Part shown: piece after piece, positions 1 through 3,943 of the stretch | Layout: each line of letters starts with the position of its first letter | Numbering within the stretch: position 1 is the stretch's first letter | Notes under the pieces: model-generated | What the model saw: only the letters and a program-made list of their open reading frames with translations | The model's database searches: none | What the model was told of the DNA's origin: nothing | Made by a program: the position numbers and the translations under genes | NCBI GenBank assembly: GCA_964636325.1 | Contig: CAZWRV010000157.1 | Coordinates: 1 to 8,902, forward strand | DNA length: 8,902 nucleotides | Direction: 5' to 3' | From: CAZWRV01 sp964636325 | GTDB lineage: Bacteria > Verrucomicrobiota > Lentisphaeria > Victivallales > GWF2-50-93

Positions 1-17
1 GTTGAGCCAAGCTCAAC
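1..17. repeat. Short perfect hairpin at the window edge
   Basis: GTTGAGC (1-7) and GCTCAAC (11-17) form a perfect 7-bp stem with a 3-base loop. It is the outermost unit of the hairpin cluster that fills 1-290, and it may continue to the left of the window. No protein-coding reading is supported here. Its role is unknown; it is probably a fragment of another intergenic repeat unit. Confidence 0.5.
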
Positions 18-30
18 CGCGGCTCAGCAC

Positions 31-102
31 GGCTTCGCCCTCCATCGAGTTTCTCGTCGACATAACTGGCGCCGCCATACGGGAACTCCTCTGAAACTCA
101 CC
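31..102. repeat. Interspersed repeat family A, copy 1
   Basis: This copy matches 8815-8888 at the other end of the window. The first 24 bases (31-54 against 8815-8838) differ at 2 positions, the next 14 at 4, and the terminal 18 (85-102 against 8871-8888) at 1. The middle differs in sequence and length, but each copy has a small hairpin there (here TGGC/GCCA at 67-77). GAGTTTC (47-53) pairs with GAAACTC (93-99), so the unit is an inverted repeat closed by that stem. It is non-coding. Function is unknown; a mobile or REP-like intergenic element is the simplest reading. Confidence 0.75.
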
Positions 103-162
103 TGAAGTAACGCAGACATTCCTGTCTGCGGCATCGCAGGTAGGAATACCTGCGCTACTTCA
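103..162. repeat. Inverted pair of hairpins, REP/BIME-like element
   Basis: Two 28-base arms (103-130 and the reverse complement of 135-162) are separated by 4 bases. Each arm folds into a perfect 8-bp hairpin with a 4-base loop: CGCAGACA/TGTCTGCG at 111-130 and CGCAGGTA/TACCTGCG at 135-154. The arms also pair with each other through TGAAGTA/TACTTCA (103-109 and 156-162). They differ at 5 of 28 positions, and four of these are two compensatory pairs inside the stem. On the minus strand the second hairpin is preceded directly by GTAG; the first has GTAA on the plus strand. Bacterial REP sequences have this architecture. The element lies tightly between two copies of repeat family A. Confidence 0.8.
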
Positions 163-222
163 AGTTTCCGACCAGCAAAACTGTCCGCCGCGGCAAACAG
201 ACGGCCGATTCTCCTGAAACTT
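162..222. repeat. Interspersed repeat family A, copy 2 (diverged)
   Basis: This is a diverged copy of the unit at 31-102 and 8815-8888. The shared pattern is AGTTTC, then a CGAC/AACCGAC-like block, then CAAAACTG, a variable centre, a CTCCTCTGAAACT-like end (here TTCTCCTGAAACTT) and closure of the inverted repeat. The closing arms are AAGTTTC (162-168) and GAAACTT (216-222). In the other copies they are GAGTTTC/GAAACTC, so the G-C pair has become A-T on both sides and pairing is kept. The centre holds the GC-rich palindrome GCCGCGGC (187-194). It starts exactly where the double hairpin 103-162 ends. Confidence 0.6.
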
Positions 223-226
223 CAAT

Positions 227-290
227 CCTGGGAACGCCAATCTCCTGGTTGGCTGATTTCAAAGCCGAGCTGGTGCTCGGCGTTCCCAGG
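227..290. repeat. Inverted pair of hairpins with 12-bp outer arms
   Basis: CCTGGGAACGCC (227-238) and GGCGTTCCCAGG (279-290) are perfect inverted arms. Each 27-base half contains a 7-pair hairpin with a 4-base loop: GCCAATC/GGTTGGC (236-253, with one G.T pair) and GCCGAGC/GCTCGGC (264-281). The halves are homologous to each other. Of six differences, four form two compensatory pairs and two are in the loop. The second hairpin recurs at 2515-2531. The element ends 15 bases after the stop codon of the UroD-fold gene, so it lies in that transcript's 3' end and could help terminate or protect it. No T-run follows on the minus strand. Confidence 0.75.
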
Positions 291-305
291 GGCGGCCGCT
301 TCCAT

Positions 306-1538
306 TTATCCCTGCACCATTTCCATCGCGATCTGGGCCCACTTGAAGAGACGCTGGGGCTCGTAGCGAACCGTGCTTATATCCTTGAGTATGAACTCGA
401 GCGGACAACCGAACCTTCTGCAGACATCGATTGTGGTCTTGAACTCCTTTCTGACGAGGTCGGTGTCGAAGCTTTCGAACGCGAGAAGTGCGGGATTCGG
501 CTTTCTGGAATAGACGAAACTTCCGCCGATTTGCTCGGCGCCGCGCTCCTCGTTCACCCACGGGCTCATCGAGACTTTGCGTACCTTCGGGATCTGTCGG
601 ACCTCGGCCATCTTGCCGTCGAGGGGGTCGCAGCATCCGTAGTATACGAGGCCGAAGCGGCCCAGGAGGCGGCTGGCGTAGTCCACCTCGAACTCCTTGA
701 ACATCTCGGGCGAGACGGTCGAGAACATCTGCGCCAGGCCGAAGCACCAGAGATCCTTCAGCCGCGGCTTCTGCGGGTTGTAGCCGGCGGCGGGCAGCTC
801 GTCGGCCCAGGCGCCGGTGCAGTGTATGAGGCTCTGCGGCTGGCAGAGGAGCCCCTGCTCCTCGAGCTGGTCGAGCATTGTCATGTATCCGTCGGTCAGA
901 CGGCCCACGAGCCTGTGCATGTATTCCGGACGGTCGGCGAGCGCGAAGAGGACGCCCTCGACGCTCATCCAGCTGCTTATAGGATCCCAGAGGGAGAGGT
1001 AGGGATCCGCGCCCCATGGGCGGACTTCGACTATGCCGTCGAAAAGTTCGTGCGCCACTGAAAGGCGGCGTTCCGTCTCCTTGGCGTCATGGCTGATCCG
1101 CGGCATCTGGATATTCATGATGTCGTCGTCGGTCTCGAACTGGTTCAAGTAGCTGTGGCCTACTACGCCGCTTGTAGGATCTGAGACTGCAATCTCCTCC
1201 TTGACACGGATGCCGAATCCGCTGTTGTTCACGGCCTTGTGGACGCGTATGAAAGGCTCGACGACCATGTCCACGGGAAAATGCCGCCACTGGAAGAGCG
1301 TGCTCCTGAGGAACCATTCGTAGCCGCGGCAGTCGTTGTCCTCGCAGCGCAGAGTCAGCTCCTCGTTTACGTTCATCTCGTTCCAGCAGACCTGATCGAT
1401 CATCACCATAGGGCGCTCGGGCTTGAGAGCGTTCAGGCTCCGCCAGAGCGACCTTTTCTTTTCCTGGGCCGGCAGCGCGGCGACCTCCGAGTACTGCTTC
1501 GCAAGATCGCGGATCACTGCTACATCGTTGCTGTTCAT
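306..1538 (-). CDS. Uroporphyrinogen decarboxylase-fold protein (corrinoid methyltransferase-like group)
   Basis: The 410-residue protein has the overall look of the UroD superfamily, in the branch that is not heme-pathway HemE. That branch includes MtaA/CmuA-type methyl-transferring enzymes and many uncharacterised 370-420-residue proteins. Visible marks are the N-terminal helical lead with an LWRSLNALKPERPMV-like block (31-45), an LIHCTGAW segment (237-244, H239, C240), the YYGCCDPLDGK segment (299-309, C302, C303) typical of this uncharacterised branch, and a C-terminal KDISTV segment (385-390). The His and Cys residues could bind a metal as in MtaA-like enzymes, but the exact HxC...C pattern is not assured. 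The start is an ATG with AAGGAGA (minus strand, 1546-1552) 7 bases upstream. It is transcribed divergently from pgmB. No corrinoid protein or methyltransferase partner is in the window, so the substrate is unknown. Classical heme synthesis is unlikely. Confidence 0.8.
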   Translation of the reverse strand: MNSNDVAVIRDLAKQYSEVAALPAQEKKRSLWRSLNALKPERPMVMIDQVCWNEMNVNEELTLRCEDNDCRGYEWFLRSTLFQWRHFPVDMVVEPFIRVHKAVNNSGFGIRVKEEIAVSDPTSGVVGHSYLNQFETDDDIMNIQMPRISHDAKETERRLSVAHELFDGIVEVRPWGADPYLSLWDPISSWMSVEGVLFALADRPEYMHRLVGRLTDGYMTMLDQLEEQGLLCQPQSLIHCTGAWADELPAAGYNPQKPRLKDLWCFGLAQMFSTVSPEMFKEFEVDYASRLLGRFGLVYYGCCDPLDGKMAEVRQIPKVRKVSMSPWVNEERGAEQIGGSFVYSRKPNPALLAFESFDTDLVRKEFKTTIDVCRRFGCPLEFILKDISTVRYEPQRLFKWAQIAMEMVQG

Positions 1539-1708
1539 GACGTGATCTCCTTAATTTTACTGGCTTATCAAGGTAGGCTACCATGCCGTCGGCCAAGGCC
1601 GAGGGTCGTTCCCCGCGGGGATATCCCGTGAAACTGTTCGCTTTCAATATCAGGAAGGGGGATTATAATAACACTGGCATATTTGTTTGCAAAGGACTAA
1701 GGAGGAAA
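1539..1708. promoter_or_regulatory. Divergent intergenic region with stacked short palindromes
   Basis: These 170 bases separate the UroD-fold gene from pgmB. They hold a run of short palindromes: GGTAGGCTACC (1572-1582), TCGGCCAAGGCCGA (1589-1602), CCCCGCGGGG (1611-1620), GGGATATCCC (1618-1627) and TTTGCAAA (1686-1693). They may be operator sites for one regulator serving both genes or the remains of another hairpin repeat. I see no recognisable riboswitch. I could not identify a convincing promoter for the minus-strand gene. Confidence 0.45.
1642..1669 (+). promoter_or_regulatory. Candidate promoter for pgmB
   Basis: A perfect TATAAT is present at 1664-1669. The best -35 with 16-base spacing is TTTCAA (1642-1647), only 3 of 6 consensus positions, so an activator or a different sigma factor may be needed. 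Transcription would begin near 1676 and leave a leader of about 30 bases before the ATG at 1709. Confidence 0.45.
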
Positions 1709-2362
1709 ATGGGAAGCAGGGCAGTCATATTCGACCTTGACGGGGTGATCGTCACCACCGACGAATGCCACTATCTGGGCTGGAAACGGGTCGCGGACGA
1801 GGAGGGGATATACTTCGACCGGGAGATAAACATGAGGCTCCGCGGGGTCAGCCGCATGGAAAGCCTGGAGATAGTCCTCGAAAGATCGCCGAGGAAATAC
1901 ACCGAGGACGAGAAGCGGCGCCTCGCGGACAGGAAGAACGGATACTACAGGGATCTTATAACGAAGCTGACACCCGCGGACATCCTCCCCGGCGCGAAGG
2001 AACTCCTGGCGGACTTGAAGAGGACTGGCATAAAGATAGCGATAGGCTCGTCCAGCAAGAACTCGCCCGCGATCCTCCGGCAGATCGGAATGGCCGGCTA
2101 CTTCGACGCGACCGCCGACGGCAACGAGATCAAGAAGGGCAAGCCGGATCCGGAAGTCTTCCTCCTGGCCGCCCGCAAGATGGGCGTCCCCCCTGGAAAT
2201 TGCCTGGTGGTCGAGGACGCGGACGCCGGAATCGAGGCCGCCCTCGCCGGCGGCATGAAGGTCCTTGGAGTCGGCGCGGCCGCGTCGAACAGGTCTGCGA
2301 CGGCCACGGCGCCCGACCTCGCGTCCGTCAGCGCGGAGCAGATCGCAAAAATCCTCTCCTAG
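1709..2362 (+). CDS. pgmB: Beta-phosphoglucomutase (HAD superfamily)
   Basis: This 217-residue enzyme converts beta-glucose 1-phosphate to glucose 6-phosphate in the cytosol, usually after inverting phosphorolysis of maltose, trehalose or similar disaccharides. Without gaps it follows my memory of the Lactococcus lactis enzyme, residue numbers staying in register or offset by one. Visible residues are nucleophile D9 and acid/base D11 in FDLDGVI, T17, H21 and W25 in the cap linker, LRGVSR at 44-49 with R49, S114 and K117 in SSSKN, K145 in KGKPDP, and E169/D170 in VVEDADAG. Position 45 is R where L. lactis has K. The start is ATG 1709, because AAGGAGG (1699-1705) sits directly in front; the open frame runs upstream to 1583 without a usable site. 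Arg AGG/AGA and Ile ATA codons are frequent despite the high GC. No disaccharide phosphorylase is adjacent. Another sugar-phosphate HAD phosphatase is possible but less likely. Confidence 0.92.
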   Translation: MGSRAVIFDLDGVIVTTDECHYLGWKRVADEEGIYFDREINMRLRGVSRMESLEIVLERSPRKYTEDEKRRLADRKNGYYRDLITKLTPADILPGAKELLADLKRTGIKIAIGSSSKNSPAILRQIGMAGYFDATADGNEIKKGKPDPEVFLLAARKMGVPPGNCLVVEDADAGIEAALAGGMKVLGVGAAASNRSATATAPDLASVSAEQIAKILS

Positions 2363-2383
2363 TACTCCATTATTCTTTATTAT

Positions 2384-2401
2384 ATCCGCTGTCTGGCGGA
2401 T
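2384..2401. repeat. Hairpin behind pgmB, possible terminator
   Basis: ATCCGC (2384-2389) and GCGGAT (2396-2401) form a perfect 6-bp stem with a 6-base loop, about 20 bases after the pgmB stop. An AT-rich stretch precedes it but no T-run follows, so intrinsic termination is uncertain. It is the first of six hairpins in the next 150 bases. Confidence 0.5.
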
Positions 2402-2478
2402 GGAGGGTTGAATTCTATTCAACCGTTTTCTCGGCGGCGGGAACACCCGCCGCCCGGCGGAATAGAATTCCGCCCTCC
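2402..2478. repeat. Triple-hairpin inverted element with GGAG-flanked arms
   Basis: Two 24-base arms (2402-2425 and the reverse complement of 2455-2478) read GGAG followed by an 8-bp hairpin with a 3-base loop: GGTTGAAT/ATTCAACC (2406-2424) and GGCGGAAT/ATTCCGCC (2456-2474). The arms differ at four positions, and all four are two compensatory base-pair changes (T-A to C-G, T-A to G-C). Between them lies a third perfect hairpin, GGCGGCGGG/CCCGCCGCC (2433-2454), 9 bp with a 4-base loop. GGAG directly 5' of a hairpin is one of the tetranucleotides known for REP elements. The element follows pgmB and is non-coding. Confidence 0.75.
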
Positions 2479-2487
2479 ACCGAGTAC

Positions 2488-2508
2488 GTCGCACGATCCG
2501 AGTGCGAC
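2488..2508. repeat. Perfect 7-bp hairpin in repeat cluster
   Basis: GTCGCAC (2488-2494) pairs with GTGCGAC (2502-2508) across a 7-base loop. It is a separate unit between the triple hairpin element and the hairpin at 2515, with short linkers on both sides. No function is evident beyond membership of the cluster. Confidence 0.55.
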
Positions 2509-2514
2509 CTCAAG

Positions 2515-2531
2515 GCCGAGCTGGTGCTCGG
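2515..2531. repeat. Second copy of the GCCGAGC-TGGT-GCTCGG hairpin
   Basis: These 17 bases are identical to 264-280 in the first cluster, 2.2 kb away and on the same strand, including the TGGT loop. The stem has 6 perfect pairs here and 7 in the first copy. The outer CCTGGGAAC arms of the first copy are missing, so this looks like a single, half-size unit. It ends exactly where the gene fragment at 2532 becomes readable. Confidence 0.65.
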
Positions 2532-2741
2532 TTCAAATCCAAGTCCGCAGAGGCGGTCAAGATGCATTTGACTCTCGACATGGCGAACCATCACTGGAAT
2601 TTCAGCGTATCGAAGGCGGATCTGTCGCAGGTGAACAACTCCGACGGACTTGATCTTTCACTCACGACATGCGGCTCCAAGAGCACGGCGATGGTGCCTG
2701 CCACGCAGAAGACCACGATGAAGTACTCTCAGAAGCAATAA
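2532..2741 (+). pseudogene. C-terminal fragment of a beta-rich protein, 5' part missing
   Basis: From 2532 the frame reads FKSKSAEAVK, then HLTLDMANHHWNFSVSKADL (42-61 bases in), a NNSDGLDLSLTT stretch and a lysine/threonine-rich end before the stop. The alternation of hydrophobic and polar residues and the NSDGLDL-type turn look like the last blade or repeat of a large secreted or beta-sandwich protein, not a free-standing gene. An internal ATG at 2562 has no clear ribosome binding site. The reading frame upstream of 2532 runs straight into the hairpin cluster. The most likely history is truncation of an older gene at the repeat boundary. I cannot name the family. A short real protein from 2562 (59 residues) is the alternative. 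Confidence 0.5.
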
Positions 2742-2969
2742 TCGCCAAGACGCCAAGAAAAATCTCAAAAATGACTGGATGAGAACGCGGCTGTCAATAT
2801 TTCTGGCCGCCCATGTCTATTTGCCGGCTTCATGTTTTAACCTTACCATCAACTTGGCGTTCATGGCGGCCCCCAGCGCCGACGGCCTCGGGGTGAAACA
2901 CATCGGCGATGAAATATTTGTGAATTATGTTTTTGCGGCCATCATCATAAAATCGCCGGAGGAAGCAAC
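2742..2969. other. Intergenic stretch without an intact gene; tandem octamer and a decayed frame
   Basis: It starts with a tandem octamer CGCCAAGA CGCCAAGA (2743-2758). The rest has no open frame with a ribosome binding site. On the minus strand a readable stretch runs from about 2958 down to 2826 and ends in RHERQVDGKVKT followed by a stop. It may be the remnant of an older gene, and its last part overlaps the direct repeat at 2835-2863. I see no RNA gene here. Confidence 0.4.
2835..2863. repeat. Left copy of a direct repeat bracketing the toxin-antitoxin pair
   Basis: These 29 bases align with 3900-3929 in the same orientation, with 25 of 30 columns identical and one gap. The common core is CACCATCA(A/G)CTTGGCG-like, with TTACCATCAACTTGGCG here. 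The copies are about 1.07 kb apart and enclose the whole antitoxin-toxin pair. Read on the minus strand both can be translated as RQ(V/A)DG(K/E), so they may be pieces of one duplicated gene and not insertion footprints. Confidence 0.45.
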
Positions 2970-2997
2970 TTGACTTGCCTGAAGTTGGTGCTATGTT
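2970..2997 (+). promoter_or_regulatory. Promoter of the toxin-antitoxin operon
   Basis: TTGACT (2970-2975, 5 of 6 to consensus), a 16-base spacer and TATGTT (2992-2997, 4 of 6) form a plausible sigma-70 promoter. Transcription would start near 3004, inside the palindrome at 2995-3014, leaving a leader of about 60 bases before the antitoxin start at 3063. Confidence 0.5.
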
Positions 2998-3014
2998 TAA
3001 CATTGATGTTAGAC
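2995..3014. promoter_or_regulatory. Palindromic operator candidate for antitoxin autorepression
   Basis: TAACAT-TG-ATGTTA (2998-3011) is a perfect palindrome around a 2-base centre. With outer G-C and T-A pairs and a single mismatch it extends to 2995-3014. It overlaps the -10 box and the predicted start of transcription, where Phd/YefM-type antitoxins bind to shut down their own operon. The binding protein would be the product of the gene at 3063. Confidence 0.5.
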
Positions 3015-3062
3015 AATACTTTTACCACAAATCAGGGATTCATAAGATTGGAGGGGGTGCAA

Positions 3063-3323
3063 GTGCAGGCAGTTTCCATAAGGGAGATCCAACACCATCT
3101 AGCCGAATATTTGAGAATAGTCGAACTCGGCGAAGAATTGACGATTCTCCGCCGGCGGACTCCGGTCGCGAAAATCATGCCATTGACTGGCAAGACCGAT
3201 ACTAGCCGTATGGAAAAACGTCTTAAAGCGCTGGAGGAACTCAAAGGCATCTCGGCATCGAGGGCGAGAGCGAAGAACATCGGCTCATGGATCCGCACGG
3301 AGAGGGATTCATGGAAAAGGTGA
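3063..3323 (+). CDS. Phd/YefM-family antitoxin
   Basis: This 86-residue protein matches the Phd/YefM fold. The N-terminal SIREIQHHLAEYLRIVELGE (helix that dimerises and binds DNA) is followed by the beta-hairpin ELTILRRRTPVAKIMPL. The C-terminal half is charged and helical (MEKRLKALEELKG) with a tail, GSWIRTERDSWKR, that would wrap and block the toxin. I chose the GTG at 3063 because GGAGG (3050-3054) lies 8 bases upstream. A GTG at 3057 is too close to that site, and the longer frame from 2970 begins upstream of the promoter's start point. It overlaps the toxin gene by 13 bases. Known role: it neutralises the toxin and represses the operon. Base composition is more AT-rich than the flanking genes. 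Confidence 0.85.
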   Translation: MQAVSIREIQHHLAEYLRIVELGEELTILRRRTPVAKIMPLTGKTDTSRMEKRLKALEELKGISASRARAKNIGSWIRTERDSWKR

Positions 3324-3721
3324 AAGTGTTCATCGATACGGCTCCGATCATATATCTGGCCGAAACGGAAGGAAAGCGATCGGACAGTATTTCAGGACAG
3401 TTGGAGGAGTGGATTGAAAAGGACTATTTGTTGCTTACCTCATCGATCACGCTTGCCGAAATACTTGTGCATCCTAAAAAGAAAAATGATTCTGCCTTGG
3501 TGAGTAGATACAAGGAAATTCTTGAAGAATTACTTTCATCGCCTTTACTGCCGCTGGATGCGGTTGCGGCGGAACTCTCTGCTGAATACAGGGCGAAATA
3601 CAACCTAAACGCTCCTGACGCGTTCCAAGCGGCCTGCGCCGTATCGAACGGTTGCAGAATTTTCTACACCAACGACAGAAAACTCCGCCGTGTAAAGGAG
3701 ATAGAAGTAGTTGTCGTGTGA
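3311..3721 (+). CDS. PIN-domain ribonuclease toxin (VapC-like)
   Basis: This 136-residue protein has all four PIN acidic residues: D9 in VFIDTAPIIYL, E50 in TLAEILV, D103 in NAPDAFQAA and D122 in FYTNDRKL. Length and layout fit VapC-type toxins, which cut tRNA or rRNA with Mg2+ in the cytosol when the antitoxin is lost. The FIDTAPIIYL opening is typical of the PIN branch paired with Phd/YefM-like rather than AbrB-like antitoxins. The start is ATG 3311, with GGAGAGG (3299-3305) 5 bases upstream inside the antitoxin gene. An upstream ATG at 3287 lacks such a site. The gene is coupled to the antitoxin by overlap. Its codons are AT-rich at third positions (many AAA, GAA, ATA, TTG), unlike the neighbours, which suggests acquisition by transfer. 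All catalytic residues are intact, so it should be active. Confidence 0.88.
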   Translation: MEKVKVFIDTAPIIYLAETEGKRSDSISGQLEEWIEKDYLLLTSSITLAEILVHPKKKNDSALVSRYKEILEELLSSPLLPLDAVAAELSAEYRAKYNLNAPDAFQAACAVSNGCRIFYTNDRKLRRVKEIEVVVV

Positions 3722-3739
3722 TGAAGCTTCAAGGAGAAA

Positions 3740-3831
3740 TTCAGATTTCCTGACTCGCCCACGATAAAGAGCTTACAGCTGGCTGGGAAATATCCATTTG
3801 ACTTTTCAGAGCATGGTGCCGGAAATCTGAA
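3740..3831. repeat. 11-bp inverted repeat behind the toxin gene
   Basis: TTCAGATTTCC (3740-3750) and GGAAATCTGAA (3821-3831) are perfect inverted arms with 70 bases between them. They sit 18 bases after the toxin stop. The enclosed sequence shows no gene. They could be the ends of a small decayed insertion or the base of a large RNA stem. Confidence 0.45.
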
Positions 3832-3832
3832 C

Positions 3833-3862
3833 TGAAATACCTTCTGGGGGGGCGGTATTTCA
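3833..3862 (+). terminator. Hairpin between the convergent genes, possible terminator
   Basis: TGAAATACC (3833-3841) and GGTATTTCA (3854-3862) form a perfect 9-bp stem around a 12-base loop that contains seven consecutive G. A short T-run (CTTTTTC, about 3870-3876) follows some 9 bases later on the plus strand, which is too far for a textbook intrinsic terminator. It could still end the toxin-antitoxin transcript. Confidence 0.35.
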
Positions 3863-3894
3863 CCAAATCTCTTTTTCCCACGAATCAGGATGTC

Positions 3895-3910
3895 TGAGAT
3901 TATAATCTCA
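3895..3910. repeat. Perfect 16-bp palindrome
   Basis: TGAGATTATAATCTCA is a fully self-complementary 16-mer in the convergent region, 34 bases past the phosphatase stop and 174 past the toxin stop. Its centre contains TATAAT on both strands. It adjoins and partly overlaps the right-hand direct repeat. A protein-binding site is possible; as a hairpin it lacks a loop. Confidence 0.45.
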
Positions 3911-3929
3911 CCATCAGCTTGGCGGTTCA
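3900..3929. repeat. Right copy of the direct repeat bracketing the toxin-antitoxin pair
   Basis: This partner of 2835-2863 has the same orientation, 25 of 30 aligned columns identical and one extra G. It lies 15 bases from the phosphatase stop codon and overlaps the 3895-3910 palindrome. Together with the left copy it frames the toxin-antitoxin module. Confidence 0.45.
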
Positions 3930-3943
3930 AGAAATAGATTGGT

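Noticed and set aside
1..290. CRISPR array from the repeated units
   Set aside because: Units are inverted hairpins of different families with no constant repeat length and no unique spacers of equal size, and no cas gene is present.
249..1061. Long plus-strand open frame of 270 codons
   Set aside because: It lies opposite the UroD-fold gene, begins inside a hairpin repeat, is rich in Leu/Glu/Val/Ala/Arg as expected for an antisense shadow, and shows no family pattern.
2402..2531. tRNA or other structured RNA gene
   Set aside because: The stems do not form a cloverleaf, no CCA or T-loop GTTCRA motif is placed correctly, and the hairpins recur as modules elsewhere in the window.
2779..2973. 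Plus-strand frame of 64 codons before the antitoxin
   Set aside because: It has no ribosome binding site, an odd composition and a better-supported minus-strand remnant in the same place. It also runs into the antitoxin promoter.
2970..3062. Longer antitoxin start at 2970
   Set aside because: The extra residues do not look like Phd/YefM, and the segment contains the likely promoter and operator. GTG 3063 has a well-spaced GGAGG.
3664..3930. Minus-strand frame of 88 codons overlapping the toxin gene end
   Set aside because: It has a TTG start without a ribosome binding site, runs through the inverted repeats and the toxin's 3' end, and shows no recognisable domain. Only its first residues resemble the remnant at 2835-2863.
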